Origin: Anaerovirgula multivorans
Lineage (GTDB): Bacteria > Bacillota > Clostridia > Peptostreptococcales > Natronincolaceae
Assembly (NCBI RefSeq): GCF_900188145.1
Contig: NZ_FZOJ01000025.1
Span: 1 to 64,000 of the forward strand
Length of the DNA stretch: 64,000 bases
Reading direction: 5' to 3'
Under the pieces are notes generated by a model. The model was given only the letters and a program-made list of their open reading frames with translations, was not told where the DNA came from and ran no database searches. Positions 17,556-25,678 of the stretch are shown here, one piece after another. Position numbers and translations under genes: made by a program. The first letter of the stretch is position 1, and each line of letters opens with the position of its first letter.

Positions 17556-17591
17556 ATGGCAAAAGTAAAATCAAAGGGACGGTTCTGTTGA
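17556..17591 (+). pseudogene. Start of an interrupted phage gene (DUF2815 type?)
   Basis: ATG with AGGAGG nine bases upstream, encoding MAKVK before the sequence turns into the end of the REP-transposase element and stops. In related phages the gene after DUF2800 usually encodes a DUF2815 single-strand-binding-like protein that begins MAK. The rest of the gene is not found beyond the element, so more than a simple insertion has happened. Confidence 0.45.
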
Positions 17592-18474
17592 TTATTAAAA
17601 TCAAAGGGACGGTTCTGTTGATTATTAAATCATGTTGAAGTATAATAAAGAAAAAATATAAGGGAGCAATCAAAATGCCACGAAATGCAAGAGAGAAAAG
17701 CCAAAGCGGTATATATCATGTAATAATTAGAGGTGCAAATAGGCAAGAGATATTTCATGATGATGAGGACTGCTTAAGATTTCTTGAAACATTAGAAAAA
17801 TATAAAGTGAAAAGTGAAATTAAGATATATGGTTGGTGTTTGATGAATAATCATATTCATTTGATTGTTAAAGAGGGCAAAGAGGAACTTTCAACAACTA
17901 TGAAAAGGATAGGTGTAAGTTTTGTAGGGTATTATCACCTGAAGTATGATACTACAGGACATTTATTTCAAGACAGGTATAAAAGCGAGAACGTGGAAAG
18001 TGAAGGATACCTAATAACGGTAGTTCGATATATACATCAAAATCCTGTGAAAGCTGGTCTTGTAAATATGCCACAGGATTGGAAATGGAGTAGCTGTACA
18101 GAATACTATGGTAAAAAACCTTATAAACAAGGGCTATTAGATAGTGAACTAATACTAAGATTATTTTCAGAAGATAAGAATATTGCAATGAAAAGATTTA
18201 AAGAATTTAATGAAGAAAAGAATAAAGATAATTGTTTAGATGAAGTTATTATTAAAAGGTTAAAAGATGAAGAAGCAAGATTAGAAATTAATAAGATGAT
18301 ACCAGGAGTTAGTGTAGCACAAATTAAGAGTTTACCAAAAGAGCAAAGAGATAAAATAATTAAAACAGCTAAATCCTTAGAAGGAATATCTCAAAGGCAA
18401 TTGGCGAGAATCCTAGGAGTTTCACAAACATTAATATCAAAAGTTTGATAATCAAAAGAACCGTCCCTAAGATT
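17567..18474 (+). mobile_element. REP-associated tyrosine transposase (RAYT) element
   Basis: A 30-bp end sequence containing AGGGACGGTTCT occurs twice in tandem, without mismatch (17567-17596 and 17597-17626). Its inverted counterpart is at 18448-18474, with 3 mismatches over 27 bp. These ends frame one transposase gene. The arrangement fits a RAYT unit with its terminal REP-like sequences. A further solo end lies at 61314-61330. Confidence 0.7.
17675..18448 (+). CDS. REP-associated tyrosine (Y1) transposase
   Basis: 257 residues. The N-terminal Y1 transposase domain is distinct: GIYHVIIRGANRQEIF at the start, the HUH-like metal motif LMNNHIHLIVK, and FQDRYKSENVESEGYLITVVRYIHQNPVKAGLV, which holds the conserved tyrosine region. 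The C-terminus has an extra HTH (GISQRQLARILGVSQTLISK), found in a subset of RAYTs. The protein nicks single-stranded DNA at REP hairpins. All motifs look intact, so it may be active. It has a GGGAGC ribosome site. Confidence 0.88.
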   Translation: MPRNAREKSQSGIYHVIIRGANRQEIFHDDEDCLRFLETLEKYKVKSEIKIYGWCLMNNHIHLIVKEGKEELSTTMKRIGVSFVGYYHLKYDTTGHLFQDRYKSENVESEGYLITVVRYIHQNPVKAGLVNMPQDWKWSSCTEYYGKKPYKQGLLDSELILRLFSEDKNIAMKRFKEFNEEKNKDNCLDEVIIKRLKDEEARLEINKMIPGVSVAQIKSLPKEQRDKIIKTAKSLEGISQRQLARILGVSQTLISKV

Positions 18475-18665
18475 ATGCCTAAGATTATGAAAAAAGGTTG
18501 TGTTCGTTTCGCTATCTCTATGAGAAATTAAGGTGAAAATCATACCGTCACAGATTATGCAACAATATAACCTTCATATCCCATACGTATATGATTGCCG
18601 AGTACAGCTTTAACTCAGAGTAAAATAGATTAATGACCAAAATATGATGAAAGGTGGAAAGACGG
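18475..18665. other. Gap after the RAYT element
   Basis: No gene visible. The sequence does not continue the interrupted phage gene in any frame I checked. Confidence 0.4.
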
Positions 18666-18866
18666 ATGAATTTAGAAAAATTAAGGGATACGGAATATAT
18701 AAAGTGCGTAGGTTTACTGGCTGAGTTGGTTGACCTGGATGCGGATGCAAGAGAAAAAATCCATAAGTGCTTTCAAAGTATGGGGATAAAAAGCTTTTTT
18801 CTGCATCTTGAGTCATTGGATTTGCCGCCTGAAACTTCCGAGAAGCTGAAAAGCATCCATAATTGA
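18666..18866 (+). CDS. Small protein of unknown function
   Basis: 66 residues from the ATG at 18666, with AAAGGTGG upstream. Mostly helical, with LLAELVDLDADAREKIHKCF and FFLHLESLDLPPETSEKLKS. I do not recognise the family. It ends 33 bp before the chosen start of the RadC-like gene, so the two form an operon. Confidence 0.5.
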   Translation: MNLEKLRDTEYIKCVGLLAELVDLDADAREKIHKCFQSMGIKSFFLHLESLDLPPETSEKLKSIHN

Positions 18867-18898
18867 AATGGTTGCTGCAAAAAGGGGGCGGGCATAGC

Positions 18899-19603
18899 AT
18901 GAAGCAGGATATATTGCATACCGAGAATTTTTTAAAAGGGTTGACAACCTTAACAGGACTGCCCTATAAAAAAGTTCAGCGGTATGTAAAAGAAAATAAC
19001 CCCTTTAACATCCTGGAGCATCCCCATATCATGGAACCAAATGAAAAGCAGCTTGAAAAGATAGGCTTGCTCAATGAGTTTATTTCCTCCTACAACATTT
19101 TGAAAATCTATGAGAGCAATGAAAAGGTAGTGCTTAATTCATCAACCTTATCAGGTCAGTATTTCTTAGCCCTTTTGGGAGGAATGAAGGATAAAGAAAG
19201 GTTTATGGTGGCTTTTTTAGACAGCGGCAATAGCATAATTGAAACAAAGACCATGTCAGAAGGAAGTATTGGACAAACAGCAGTATATCCAAGAGAAATA
19301 TTGAAATATGCCCTTGCCTGTGATTGCAATGCAATGATTTTAGCCCATAACCATCCCGGAGGCTCCAAAAGTTTTTCTCCGGAAGATAAGGCGTTGACAC
19401 AGAGGATCGTTGATATTTTTCATCCCTTAGAAATTAAAGTTTTAGACCACATAGTTGTAAGCGGTGCAAGCTATTCTTCCATGGCGGAAAAAGGGATACT
19501 TCCGCATCAATGCAGAGGAACGGCAAATTATGAAGAGATTGTATTAGGCCCAATACCTGTGGAAGAAAAGTGGAATGGGGTTAATCATACACATTCACGT
19601 TAA
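18899..19603 (+). CDS. RadC/JAB-domain protein
   Basis: About 234 residues from the ATG at 18899, preceded by AAGGGGGCGG; an in-frame ATG at 18863 lacks a site. The JAMM motif is complete: HNHPGGSKSFSPED with an upstream glutamate in the SEGSIGQTAVYPRE region. The N-terminal part lacks the usual HhH domain of chromosomal RadC, as in shorter versions carried by phages and integrative elements. The JAB fold binds zinc, but the biochemical role of RadC is not settled. Confidence 0.8.
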   Translation: MKQDILHTENFLKGLTTLTGLPYKKVQRYVKENNPFNILEHPHIMEPNEKQLEKIGLLNEFISSYNILKIYESNEKVVLNSSTLSGQYFLALLGGMKDKERFMVAFLDSGNSIIETKTMSEGSIGQTAVYPREILKYALACDCNAMILAHNHPGGSKSFSPEDKALTQRIVDIFHPLEIKVLDHIVVSGASYSSMAEKGILPHQCRGTANYEEIVLGPIPVEEKWNGVNHTHSR

Positions 19604-19733
19604 ATATTCTATTAAATAACGAATTTGTCAACGTGATGTTATTGTAAGGCTTTCGAGGCCCATCCCCCATTCTGAAATTAGGATAAGAGTCAGTATAAAT
19701 TTTTATGTGTTGCTTTTTTTTTAAAAAAACACC

Positions 19734-19783
19734 TTGACCAAACTGGTCATTTTGATATATAATAATCATGACCAATGTGGTCA
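19734..19783 (+). promoter_or_regulatory. Promoter with twin TetR operators
   Basis: TTGACC (19734-19739) and TATAAT (19758-19763) are 18 bp apart. Two identical palindromes TGACCA-N3-TGGTCA lie at 19735-19749, over the -35, and at 19769-19783, just after the -10. Their centres are 34 bp apart. This is a textbook double operator for the TetR-family protein encoded at 19814. Confidence 0.8.
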
Positions 19784-19813
19784 TTAAACTATTTGTACTG
19801 ACAAAGGAATGAG

Positions 19814-20446
19814 GTGGTTATCATATACCCGAAATTTTTTAGTTTAGAGCAGGAGAAACAGGAACGCATTATTAATGCAGCGCTTAAAGAGTTTGCACAA
19901 AATGGTTATGAAAGGGCTTCTACAAACGAGATTATTAAGGAGGCGGAAATATCCAAAGGATCATTATTCAGCTATTTTAACAGCAAAAAAGAACTTTATT
20001 TATTCTTGCTTGATTATGTGGTTAAGGTAATCGATAAAATCTACGATGAAGTGGATTGGAAAGAAACAGATATATTTAAAAGAATAAAAGCAATAGGATT
20101 AGCAAAATTCAAGATATATAAAAGGTCTCCACAGGCATTTAATTTCCTAAAAGCTGTAGCCCGTGAGGATGCTGTTGAAGTGAAATCTGAAGTAAATAAA
20201 CTGGAGAAAAACATAACTGAAAGCGGTTTGGAAAGAGGCTATCAAAATATAGACCTGACAAAGTTCCGTGAGGATATTGATATTCAGAAAACGATCAATA
20301 TTATTAACTGGACGATATTGAGTTTTGCCGAGCAGCAAAGAGACAAAGTAAATTCGATGGAAGATATCGGCATGGAAATTTTCAAAGAGTGGGATGAGTA
20401 TTTTGACATAATGAAACGTTGTTTTTATAAAAAGGAGGAAGAATAA
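19814..20446 (+). CDS. TetR/AcrR-family regulator of the ABC transporter
   Basis: 210 residues. The HTH is AALKEFAQNGYERASTNEIIKEAEISKGSLFSYFNSKKELY, a close fit to the TetR family. The start is a GTG at 19814 with AAAGGA upstream; a start a few codons later is possible. The gene lies one base before the ABC transporter ATPase gene and behind two perfect operators, so it most likely represses itself and the transporter until a ligand binds. The ligand is not known. Confidence 0.85.
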   Translation: MVIIYPKFFSLEQEKQERIINAALKEFAQNGYERASTNEIIKEAEISKGSLFSYFNSKKELYLFLLDYVVKVIDKIYDEVDWKETDIFKRIKAIGLAKFKIYKRSPQAFNFLKAVAREDAVEVKSEVNKLEKNITESGLERGYQNIDLTKFREDIDIQKTINIINWTILSFAEQQRDKVNSMEDIGMEIFKEWDEYFDIMKRCFYKKEEE

Positions 20447-20447
20447 T

Positions 20448-21146
20448 ATGTTTATTGATATTTCAAACTTGAAGAAAAGCTATACAACAGGTGTGGTGAT
20501 CACTGAAGTTTTGAAGGGAATCGAAATGAAGCTGGAAAAAGGGGAAATAGGCGTCATCCTTGGACCATCAGGTTCAGGGAAATCCACACTGATGAATATT
20601 CTTGGCGGCATTGACCGTGGTGACAGTGGTAGCGTTATCGTTGACGGAGTAGAAGTAAACAAATTAAGCGACAACAAGCTGACGGATTATAGACGTGGAG
20701 ACATCGGTTTCGTCTTTCAGTTTTATAATCTCGTTCCCAACCTGACAGTTGGAGAAAACATTGAAGTCGTTTTAAATATTAGTAAATCACCGCTAAACAT
20801 TGATGAAGTTTTAGCTGCAGTGGAAATGCAGGATAAAAAACACCGCTTTCCTAGAGAATTAAGCGGTGGTGAGCAACAACGGGTCTCCATTGCCAGAGCC
20901 ATTGTTAAGAATCCAAAGCTACTGCTTTGTGATGAGCCAACCGGCGCACTTGATTTTCTTACATCTCGAAGCATTTTGCAGCTCTTGGAGCAAGTGAACA
21001 AAAAATACGGTACAACCATTTTGATGATCACCCACAATGCTGCGATTTCTGCTATGGCCAACAGAGTATTTAAGCTGCGAAGCGGAGAAATCGTAGAAGA
21101 AGTGGTTAATCAGGTGATTGTTCCAGCAGAAAGGATTGAATGGTAA
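20448..21146 (+). CDS. ABC transporter ATP-binding protein (MacB/LolD type)
   Basis: 232 residues, the length of a free-standing ATPase. Walker A is GPSGSGKST, the Q-loop follows in FVFQFYNLVPNLTVGENI, the ABC signature is LSGGEQQRVSIARA, Walker B is LLLCDEPTGALD, and the switch histidine is in MITHN. The family pairs with FtsX-like permeases and powers export or mechanotransmission. The stop overlaps the permease start. Regulated with the TetR gene upstream. Confidence 0.92.
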   Translation: MFIDISNLKKSYTTGVVITEVLKGIEMKLEKGEIGVILGPSGSGKSTLMNILGGIDRGDSGSVIVDGVEVNKLSDNKLTDYRRGDIGFVFQFYNLVPNLTVGENIEVVLNISKSPLNIDEVLAAVEMQDKKHRFPRELSGGEQQRVSIARAIVKNPKLLLCDEPTGALDFLTSRSILQLLEQVNKKYGTTILMITHNAAISAMANRVFKLRSGEIVEEVVNQVIVPAERIEW

Positions 21147-23389
21147 TGGTGATTAATAAAAGAATCAAGCGTGTTTTGCTGGAAAACAAAGCACAGTACA
21201 TCGGATGCATTGTGCTGATTATTTTAAGCAGCTTCGTGTTTACAATGATGAGCCAATTTGCCGATAATTTTGAGCGGTTGGCAAATGAATTTCAAGTCGG
21301 GTATATACAGGAAGATGCCACATTCACAACTGACAAAAGCATCGACAACTTGCAGGAGCTTGAGTCCACAGCAAACGCCATGATAGAAGAAGGGAAAACC
21401 TTTGATTATACGCTTTCAGAAGGAAAAACGCTACGCATCTTTAGTGAAAATGACAGGGTCAACATTCCAGCAATCATTGACGGTAAAGAATTAAGCGGTA
21501 GCGGCGAGATACTCATCAGCCCTGTTTTCGCTAAGACACACAACTACAGAATCGGAGATGAACTGAATATATTGGATAAAACCTTTACAATTTCCGGGTT
21601 TACAGCACTGCCTAACTATATTTATCCTCTGCAATCAGAAGAAATGATGATGCCGGTGCCGGGCTTTGGCATAGCAGTCATTAGCAAGGAGGATTTCGCC
21701 GCCTTAAATCAAGGAAGCAATTTCTATGCGGTGAAGTTTAACGATATTGATCGAAACCTTCGTAGACAGTCAGCTGAGTTTAGAGAGCTATTGAAGAGCC
21801 GCAATATTGATATTCTAAAATGGACAAATATAGAAGATAATAAGCGTGTCAATGTTGTCGATGCACAGGTTGATATTTTAAACCTTGTAAGTAATGGTGT
21901 ACCGACTGGGATTTTATTGTTGGCCATTATTTTAATCGGCAACGTTATTGGGCGAATGATTAATCGAGAGTCAGCCATCATTGGTGCATTGTATGCCTTA
22001 GGTTATAGAAGGAAGGAACTATATCGTCATTATCTGACATTTCCTCTCATGATAGCCATTATAGGAGGTATCATCGGAACCATTCTAGGAATATTTCCGG
22101 TACGTTTCATGGTTTCCTTTATGTTTGACGCTTACATTATACCTTTGACTGGAATCCAATACAATCCCATCAATATAATCATAGGTCTGATCTTACCTAT
22201 CCTCTTCCTAGTATGCGGCAGCTATTTTGTCATACGAAAAGAACTGAAGCATTCACCGGTGGACCTGATGAAGGGCAAGAAGGATAAGAACAAGGTCAAT
22301 TTCTTGGAGAGTGGGCTCAAGCTTGAAAAACTCAAATTTCCTACACGGTTCAAAATCAAGGGACAGCTGCGAAGTCTATCACGTCTGGCCTTCCTACTCT
22401 TTGGTGTTGCCGGAGCCACAATGCTATTGCTTTGGGGTTTTACCCTCAAAAGTGGTTTTGATGATATGCTTACAGGAGGCAGCGTGTATAATTTCGAGTA
22501 CGAGTATAAGTTCGACAAACTGCGCTATGAACCGCTGCCGGCTGATTCAGAACCCTTCCAAGCATTGTTATTTCTACCAGAGAACGATGATAAAAGAGAT
22601 TTTTACGTCACTGGCATCTTGCCAGACTCTGCTCTGATTACACTTGTAGATGAATCCGGTACTAAGTTGAGTACCAATCAGGTCATTGTAACGAAGCCGA
22701 TTGCCAATCTGCTAAAGTTAAAGGAGGGAGATACTGTAGATATCGTTAGCAAGCTGGATGGTCGGATATTTTCAGTAGAGATTGACGCAATAGCCGATAC
22801 CTACGAGGGTAGATTTATCTTCATGCCCATAGCGGATTTTAATGAGAAATTCGAAATGCCAGAAGGAAGCTATGTAGGGGTCTTTAGCAATGTTTTGTTG
22901 GATATTCCCGAAAACCAATCCTACAGCGTAGTGTCTTTAAAGGATAAGTTAGCTGCAATTGAAGAGGTCCTGGGGCCTACCCAGTCAATGATGAGTGTTC
23001 TAGCGGTGATAGCCTTTATCATTGGCATGATTGTCATCTATCTTGTAACTTCGATGATCGTTGAGGAGAACAAAGGCACCATTTCCCTCATGAAAATTTG
23101 TGGTTATCGGAAGAAGGAAATCAATTCATTAATTCTGAATAGTTCAACCATCGTTGTTGTGATTGGATATATTATTGGCGTACCTTTAACCCTTTCAGCA
23201 TTGGGGGTATTGGTTCAATCACTGGAAAACAGCGTTGGTATGTCATTGCCGCCTCTGAAAATCGATTTGCCATATATTCTAATTGGGTTTATCGCTGTCA
23301 TGTTGGCATATGAGTTGTCGAAACTGCTGTGCAAGAAAAAAGTCAATGCAGTTTCTATGAGTGAAGCTTTAAAAGCAGGAGCGGAATAG
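21140..23389 (+). CDS. FtsX-like ABC transporter permease
   Basis: 749 residues. A first membrane segment near residues 15-35 is followed by an extracellular domain, then three segments around 245-365, a short link, another segment near 415, a second extracellular domain, and three final segments from about 610 to 740. This doubled FtsX layout is typical of macrolide/peptide or lipoprotein-related exporters of Firmicutes. It overlaps the ATPase gene by 7 bp. Substrate unknown. Confidence 0.88.
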   Translation: MVMVINKRIKRVLLENKAQYIGCIVLIILSSFVFTMMSQFADNFERLANEFQVGYIQEDATFTTDKSIDNLQELESTANAMIEEGKTFDYTLSEGKTLRIFSENDRVNIPAIIDGKELSGSGEILISPVFAKTHNYRIGDELNILDKTFTISGFTALPNYIYPLQSEEMMMPVPGFGIAVISKEDFAALNQGSNFYAVKFNDIDRNLRRQSAEFRELLKSRNIDILKWTNIEDNKRVNVVDAQVDILNLVSNGVPTGILLLAIILIGNVIGRMINRESAIIGALYALGYRRKELYRHYLTFPLMIAIIGGIIGTILGIFPVRFMVSFMFDAYIIPLTGIQYNPINIIIGLILPILFLVCGSYFVIRKELKHSPVDLMKGKKDKNKVNFLESGLKLEKLKFPTRFKIKGQLRSLSRLAFLLFGVAGATMLLLWGFTLKSGFDDMLTGGSVYNFEYEYKFDKLRYEPLPADSEPFQALLFLPENDDKRDFYVTGILPDSALITLVDESGTKLSTNQVIVTKPIANLLKLKEGDTVDIVSKLDGRIFSVEIDAIADTYEGRFIFMPIADFNEKFEMPEGSYVGVFSNVLLDIPENQSYSVVSLKDKLAAIEEVLGPTQSMMSVLAVIAFIIGMIVIYLVTSMIVEENKGTISLMKICGYRKKEINSLILNSSTIVVVIGYIIGVPLTLSALGVLVQSLENSVGMSLPPLKIDLPYILIGFIAVMLAYELSKLLCKKKVNAVSMSEALKAGAE

Positions 23390-23412
23390 AAAAAGTTTTT
23401 GTAATCGCCTTC

Positions 23413-23444
23413 TTAAGGTCGCAGTGAAAAAGGTTGCGCCTTAA
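23413..23444 (+). terminator. Hairpin after the ABC operon
   Basis: TTAAGG-T-CGCA pairs with TGCG-CCTTAA with one bulged base. There is no T tract, so it may be an RNA 3' stabiliser or a factor-dependent stop. Confidence 0.4.
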
Positions 23445-23533
23445 AGGTGGTTTATACCTTACTAGAAACATAGTTTTCAACCCCAATAACTGTGTATTAT
23501 GTCGCTGTAAATTATAACTGAATTATAGCGTTA

Positions 23534-23613
23534 AGGGCAAACCTGTCTAAAGACAGGGACGCAAAGCCATAGGGTCTAAAGTGCTCGATGAACTATGACA
23601 GCCGGTTGCCGCA
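23534..23613 (+). ncRNA. Cyclic-di-GMP-I (GEMM-I) riboswitch aptamer
   Basis: The order of conserved blocks fits the c-di-GMP-I consensus: GGGCAAACC, a short stem CTGTC-TAAA-GACAG with its tetraloop, GGGACGCAAAGCC, a second stem, then ACAGCCGGTTGCCG. The P1-like closing pairs GGCA/TGCC are present. A terminator follows at 23632, so ligand binding most likely decides read-through into the HTH gene at 23707. Confidence 0.85.
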
Positions 23614-23631
23614 TTGACTATGTGTTCAAGG

Positions 23632-23663
23632 CCTGCCCTTTTTGCGGCAGGCTTTTATTTTTA
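23632..23663 (+). terminator. Terminator of the riboswitch expression platform
   Basis: GCCTGCC (23632-23638) pairs with GGCAGGC (23646-23652), followed by TTTTATTTTTA. It lies 18 bp after the c-di-GMP aptamer and before the HTH gene. Confidence 0.8.
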
Positions 23664-23706
23664 TATGGGATAGCATATGGCTGATGTGATATTGGAGGCG
23701 AATAAC

Positions 23707-24010
23707 ATGCATAATAGTGATAATAAGGACAAGCTGGGTAAAATTATAAAAGCAGCTAGCAGAAAAAATAAATATCACATCTCGCTATCTCATGTCTATT
23801 GAGAATGAAAACAAGAAGCCAAGCTATCATGTTCTTTTTAATCTTATAAGTGAACTGGGCATATCCGCAGATATGATCTTTTTTCCTGAAAAACTGCATG
23901 CAGATAAAAAAACTGAGCTGCTTATTCAATTATTATATATGTGCGATGAGAAGGAGCTCAAAGTTGTGACGGCTACAATAAAAGCCTTGCTAGATAATAA
24001 GAAATATTAA
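23707..24010 (+). pseudogene. XRE-family HTH regulator, broken by a small deletion
   Basis: The ATG at 23707 has TTGGAGG upstream and opens MHNSDNKDKLGKIIKAASRK, the start of an HTH protein, but runs into a stop at about 23801. In another frame, AEKINITSRYLMSIENENKKPSYH continues the HTH and the protein ends at 24010. The missing piece is about one helix (the usual LTQxQL part) with a frame change, around 23755-23765. Regulators of this type are common in clostridial conjugative elements. As it stands no complete HTH can be made. Confidence 0.75.
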
Positions 24011-24096
24011 GCATTTATTTCACAAAGGCTATTAGACAAGGAAATAACTGCTAATTTATTGAAGGCTGATATGTGCCGCTATGTAAAAACGTGAGT

Positions 24097-24139
24097 TTGG
24101 TGAGGCCTTTTCATATCTGAGCAATCAATACCTCACCAA
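24097..24139. repeat. Inverted repeat in the gap before the sigma factor
   Basis: TTGGTGAGG (24097-24105) pairs with CCTCACCAA (24131-24139) across 25 bases. Role unknown; it could be part of a transfer or recombination site. Confidence 0.35.
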
Positions 24140-24363
24140 GTTTACTAGTTTGGAGGGTATTAATTATGCTTATAAAGTATGTTATAAAAAATCAACAGCC
24201 GCTATTTTTGATTAGCGGCCTAGCGTGATAAATCAGACATCATTTTATGTATCTTAATTAGTAATAAACTGTCAAAAAAAGCCTGTTTCGGTCAAGGGGC
24301 CAATGCGGCTATCAAGTAGAACCGTCAGAACCTAAAAACTGGATATATAAAAGCGGAAGTGTT

Positions 24364-24404
24364 ATAAAAGCTTATTTGGATTGTATCCAAGTGAGCTTTT
24401 ATTG
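24364..24404 (+). terminator. Hairpin/attenuator ahead of the sigma factor gene
   Basis: AAAAGCTTATTTGGAT can pair with ATCCAAGTGAGCTTTT (with G-T and one mismatch), followed by ATTG. It lies about 80 bp before the sigma factor start. The rest of 24011-24486 shows no gene. Confidence 0.4.
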
Positions 24405-24486
24405 TCGTATAAAGCGGAACTTCGTCGGATGCCGTTCTCCCCCTCTGTTTTGGTTTTTCACAAAAAAATCAAAACGGAGGTTAATA

Positions 24487-24909
24487 ATGATAAGGATCAA
24501 TTTACGGGATCATTACCCGTTTTATAAATCCGACTTTTTTATTGAAGTAGCAGACGAAATCGCGCTATCACTGAAACGATTTGACCTGGATGAAAACGCT
24601 TATCAACTGCGTACATACAGACACAAAGCGTATTACTCACTTGACCGCAACGATGGTATTGAGCATGAGATTATGTTTCTTTCACTATCTCCAGAAGAGA
24701 TTTACGAAAGAAAGGTCACAAATCAAGAGCTTTATGCCGCCATCAACAGTTTACCGGATAAGCAGGCCAAACGGATTTACGCTCATTACTTTTTGGGCAT
24801 GAGCAAAGCGGCCATTGCAAAGGCAGAAGATGTCAGGGAAAGCGCAATCAGAGAATCCGTTGAGCGTGGACTAAGAAATATTGAGAAGTTTCTAAAAAAA
24901 TTTCTCTAA
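24487..24909 (+). CDS. Sigma-70-like factor of a mobile element
   Basis: 140 residues from the ATG at 24487, which has ACGGAGG upstream; an in-frame upstream extension lacks a site. The C-terminal half resembles sigma region 4 (LYAAINSLPDKQAKRIYAHYFLGMSKAAIAKAEDVRESAIRESVERGLRNIEKFL). The N-terminal part (YKSDFFIEVADEIALSLKRFDLDENAYQLRTYRHKAYYSLDRNDGIE) is typical of small sigma-like proteins encoded next to serine recombinases on integrative elements, where they may control excision genes. Confidence 0.75.
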   Translation: MIRINLRDHYPFYKSDFFIEVADEIALSLKRFDLDENAYQLRTYRHKAYYSLDRNDGIEHEIMFLSLSPEEIYERKVTNQELYAAINSLPDKQAKRIYAHYFLGMSKAAIAKAEDVRESAIRESVERGLRNIEKFLKKFL

Positions 24910-24959
24910 CACCCTGCGGTTTTGCCTCAAAAATGAATTGGCTATTAGAGGGACAACTT

Positions 24960-25320
24960 CTACCCCCTCTGCTGAACTTTGACAATTGAATAGGTGTATT
25001 TCGGTACGTTCCCCGTATGTCCTGAAAGGGAAAGCCAGATTGCAGGTACGCCAAGACCACCTGTCCGGCATTTGTCGGATTACAACCGATATATCCATGC
25101 CATCACGGATTGGATAAAAGTAAGGTGCGAGCGATCAATACCCGTGCAGTAAATAAATGTTAGTTACATTTAAGGCGGCGACACATGCGGAGGGATAATG
25201 ATACTTCCGTCCAGCCATAGCCCCGCACAAGCGGGATCACGCAATGGGGGCGGCTTGCAGAGACCCTGGGAGAGGTGAAATTCCTATGAGGGCGGCCAGC
25301 TACCGTCTGCCGGAAAAACC
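24960..25320 (+). ncRNA. Candidate structured noncoding RNA in a mobile element
   Basis: This 360-bp stretch is clearly richer in G and C than its surroundings and has no credible reading frame. Several short hairpins can be drawn: TCCG/CGGA near 25067-25080, AAATGT-TAGTT-ACATTT (25155-25171), and CCCGC-ACAA-GCGGG (25222-25235) nested in CCAT/ATGG. Such GC-rich islands in AT-rich genomes are often structured RNAs. I do not match it to a named class. A recombination or transfer site is the alternative. Confidence 0.35.
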
Positions 25321-25457
25321 ATGAAGAATAAAACCAAAACAGAAATGCAGTTTAGGGGTGCGCCTGTTCGTGCGAGTATATATGCGTACCTAATTATGGG
25401 CGCACTCCTGATTCTGTAAATCAAAAAAATGTTGGTGATTGCTAAAGGAGGATCATT

Positions 25458-25604
25458 ATGAAGGAAAATTTGATTCGATATAGTATGCAAATTGCTATGT
25501 TGGGGCAGCTATTAGCTCTAGCATTAATTACAGAAAAGGAATTCTCTCTGATAAAAAATAGACTGATGCAGGATTATGGTGTTATTTCAGACCTGACATC
25601 TTAA
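25458..25604 (+). CDS. Small SHOCT-like protein
   Basis: 48 residues. The ATG at 25458 has AAAGGAGGA upstream. The sequence ends in LITEKEFSLIKNRLMQDYGV, close to the SHOCT pattern (short C-terminal oligomerisation helix pair). Small SHOCT proteins are frequent between sigma-like genes and serine recombinase genes in clostridial elements, as here. Function unknown. Confidence 0.65.
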   Translation: MKENLIRYSMQIAMLGQLLALALITEKEFSLIKNRLMQDYGVISDLTS

Positions 25605-25678
25605 TTTGCACATTTGTCATATGGCTGATAGCTTATTATACTGATTCCGTAATAATAAAAAGCTGAAAGGAGGACTTT

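Noticed and set aside
17567-17626. CRISPR-like tandem repeat
   Set aside because: Only two copies, directly adjacent without a spacer, and they match the inverted end of the RAYT element.
24960-25320. Assignment to a named RNA class
   Set aside because: I could not match the conserved blocks of any class I know, so it is reported only as a candidate structured region.
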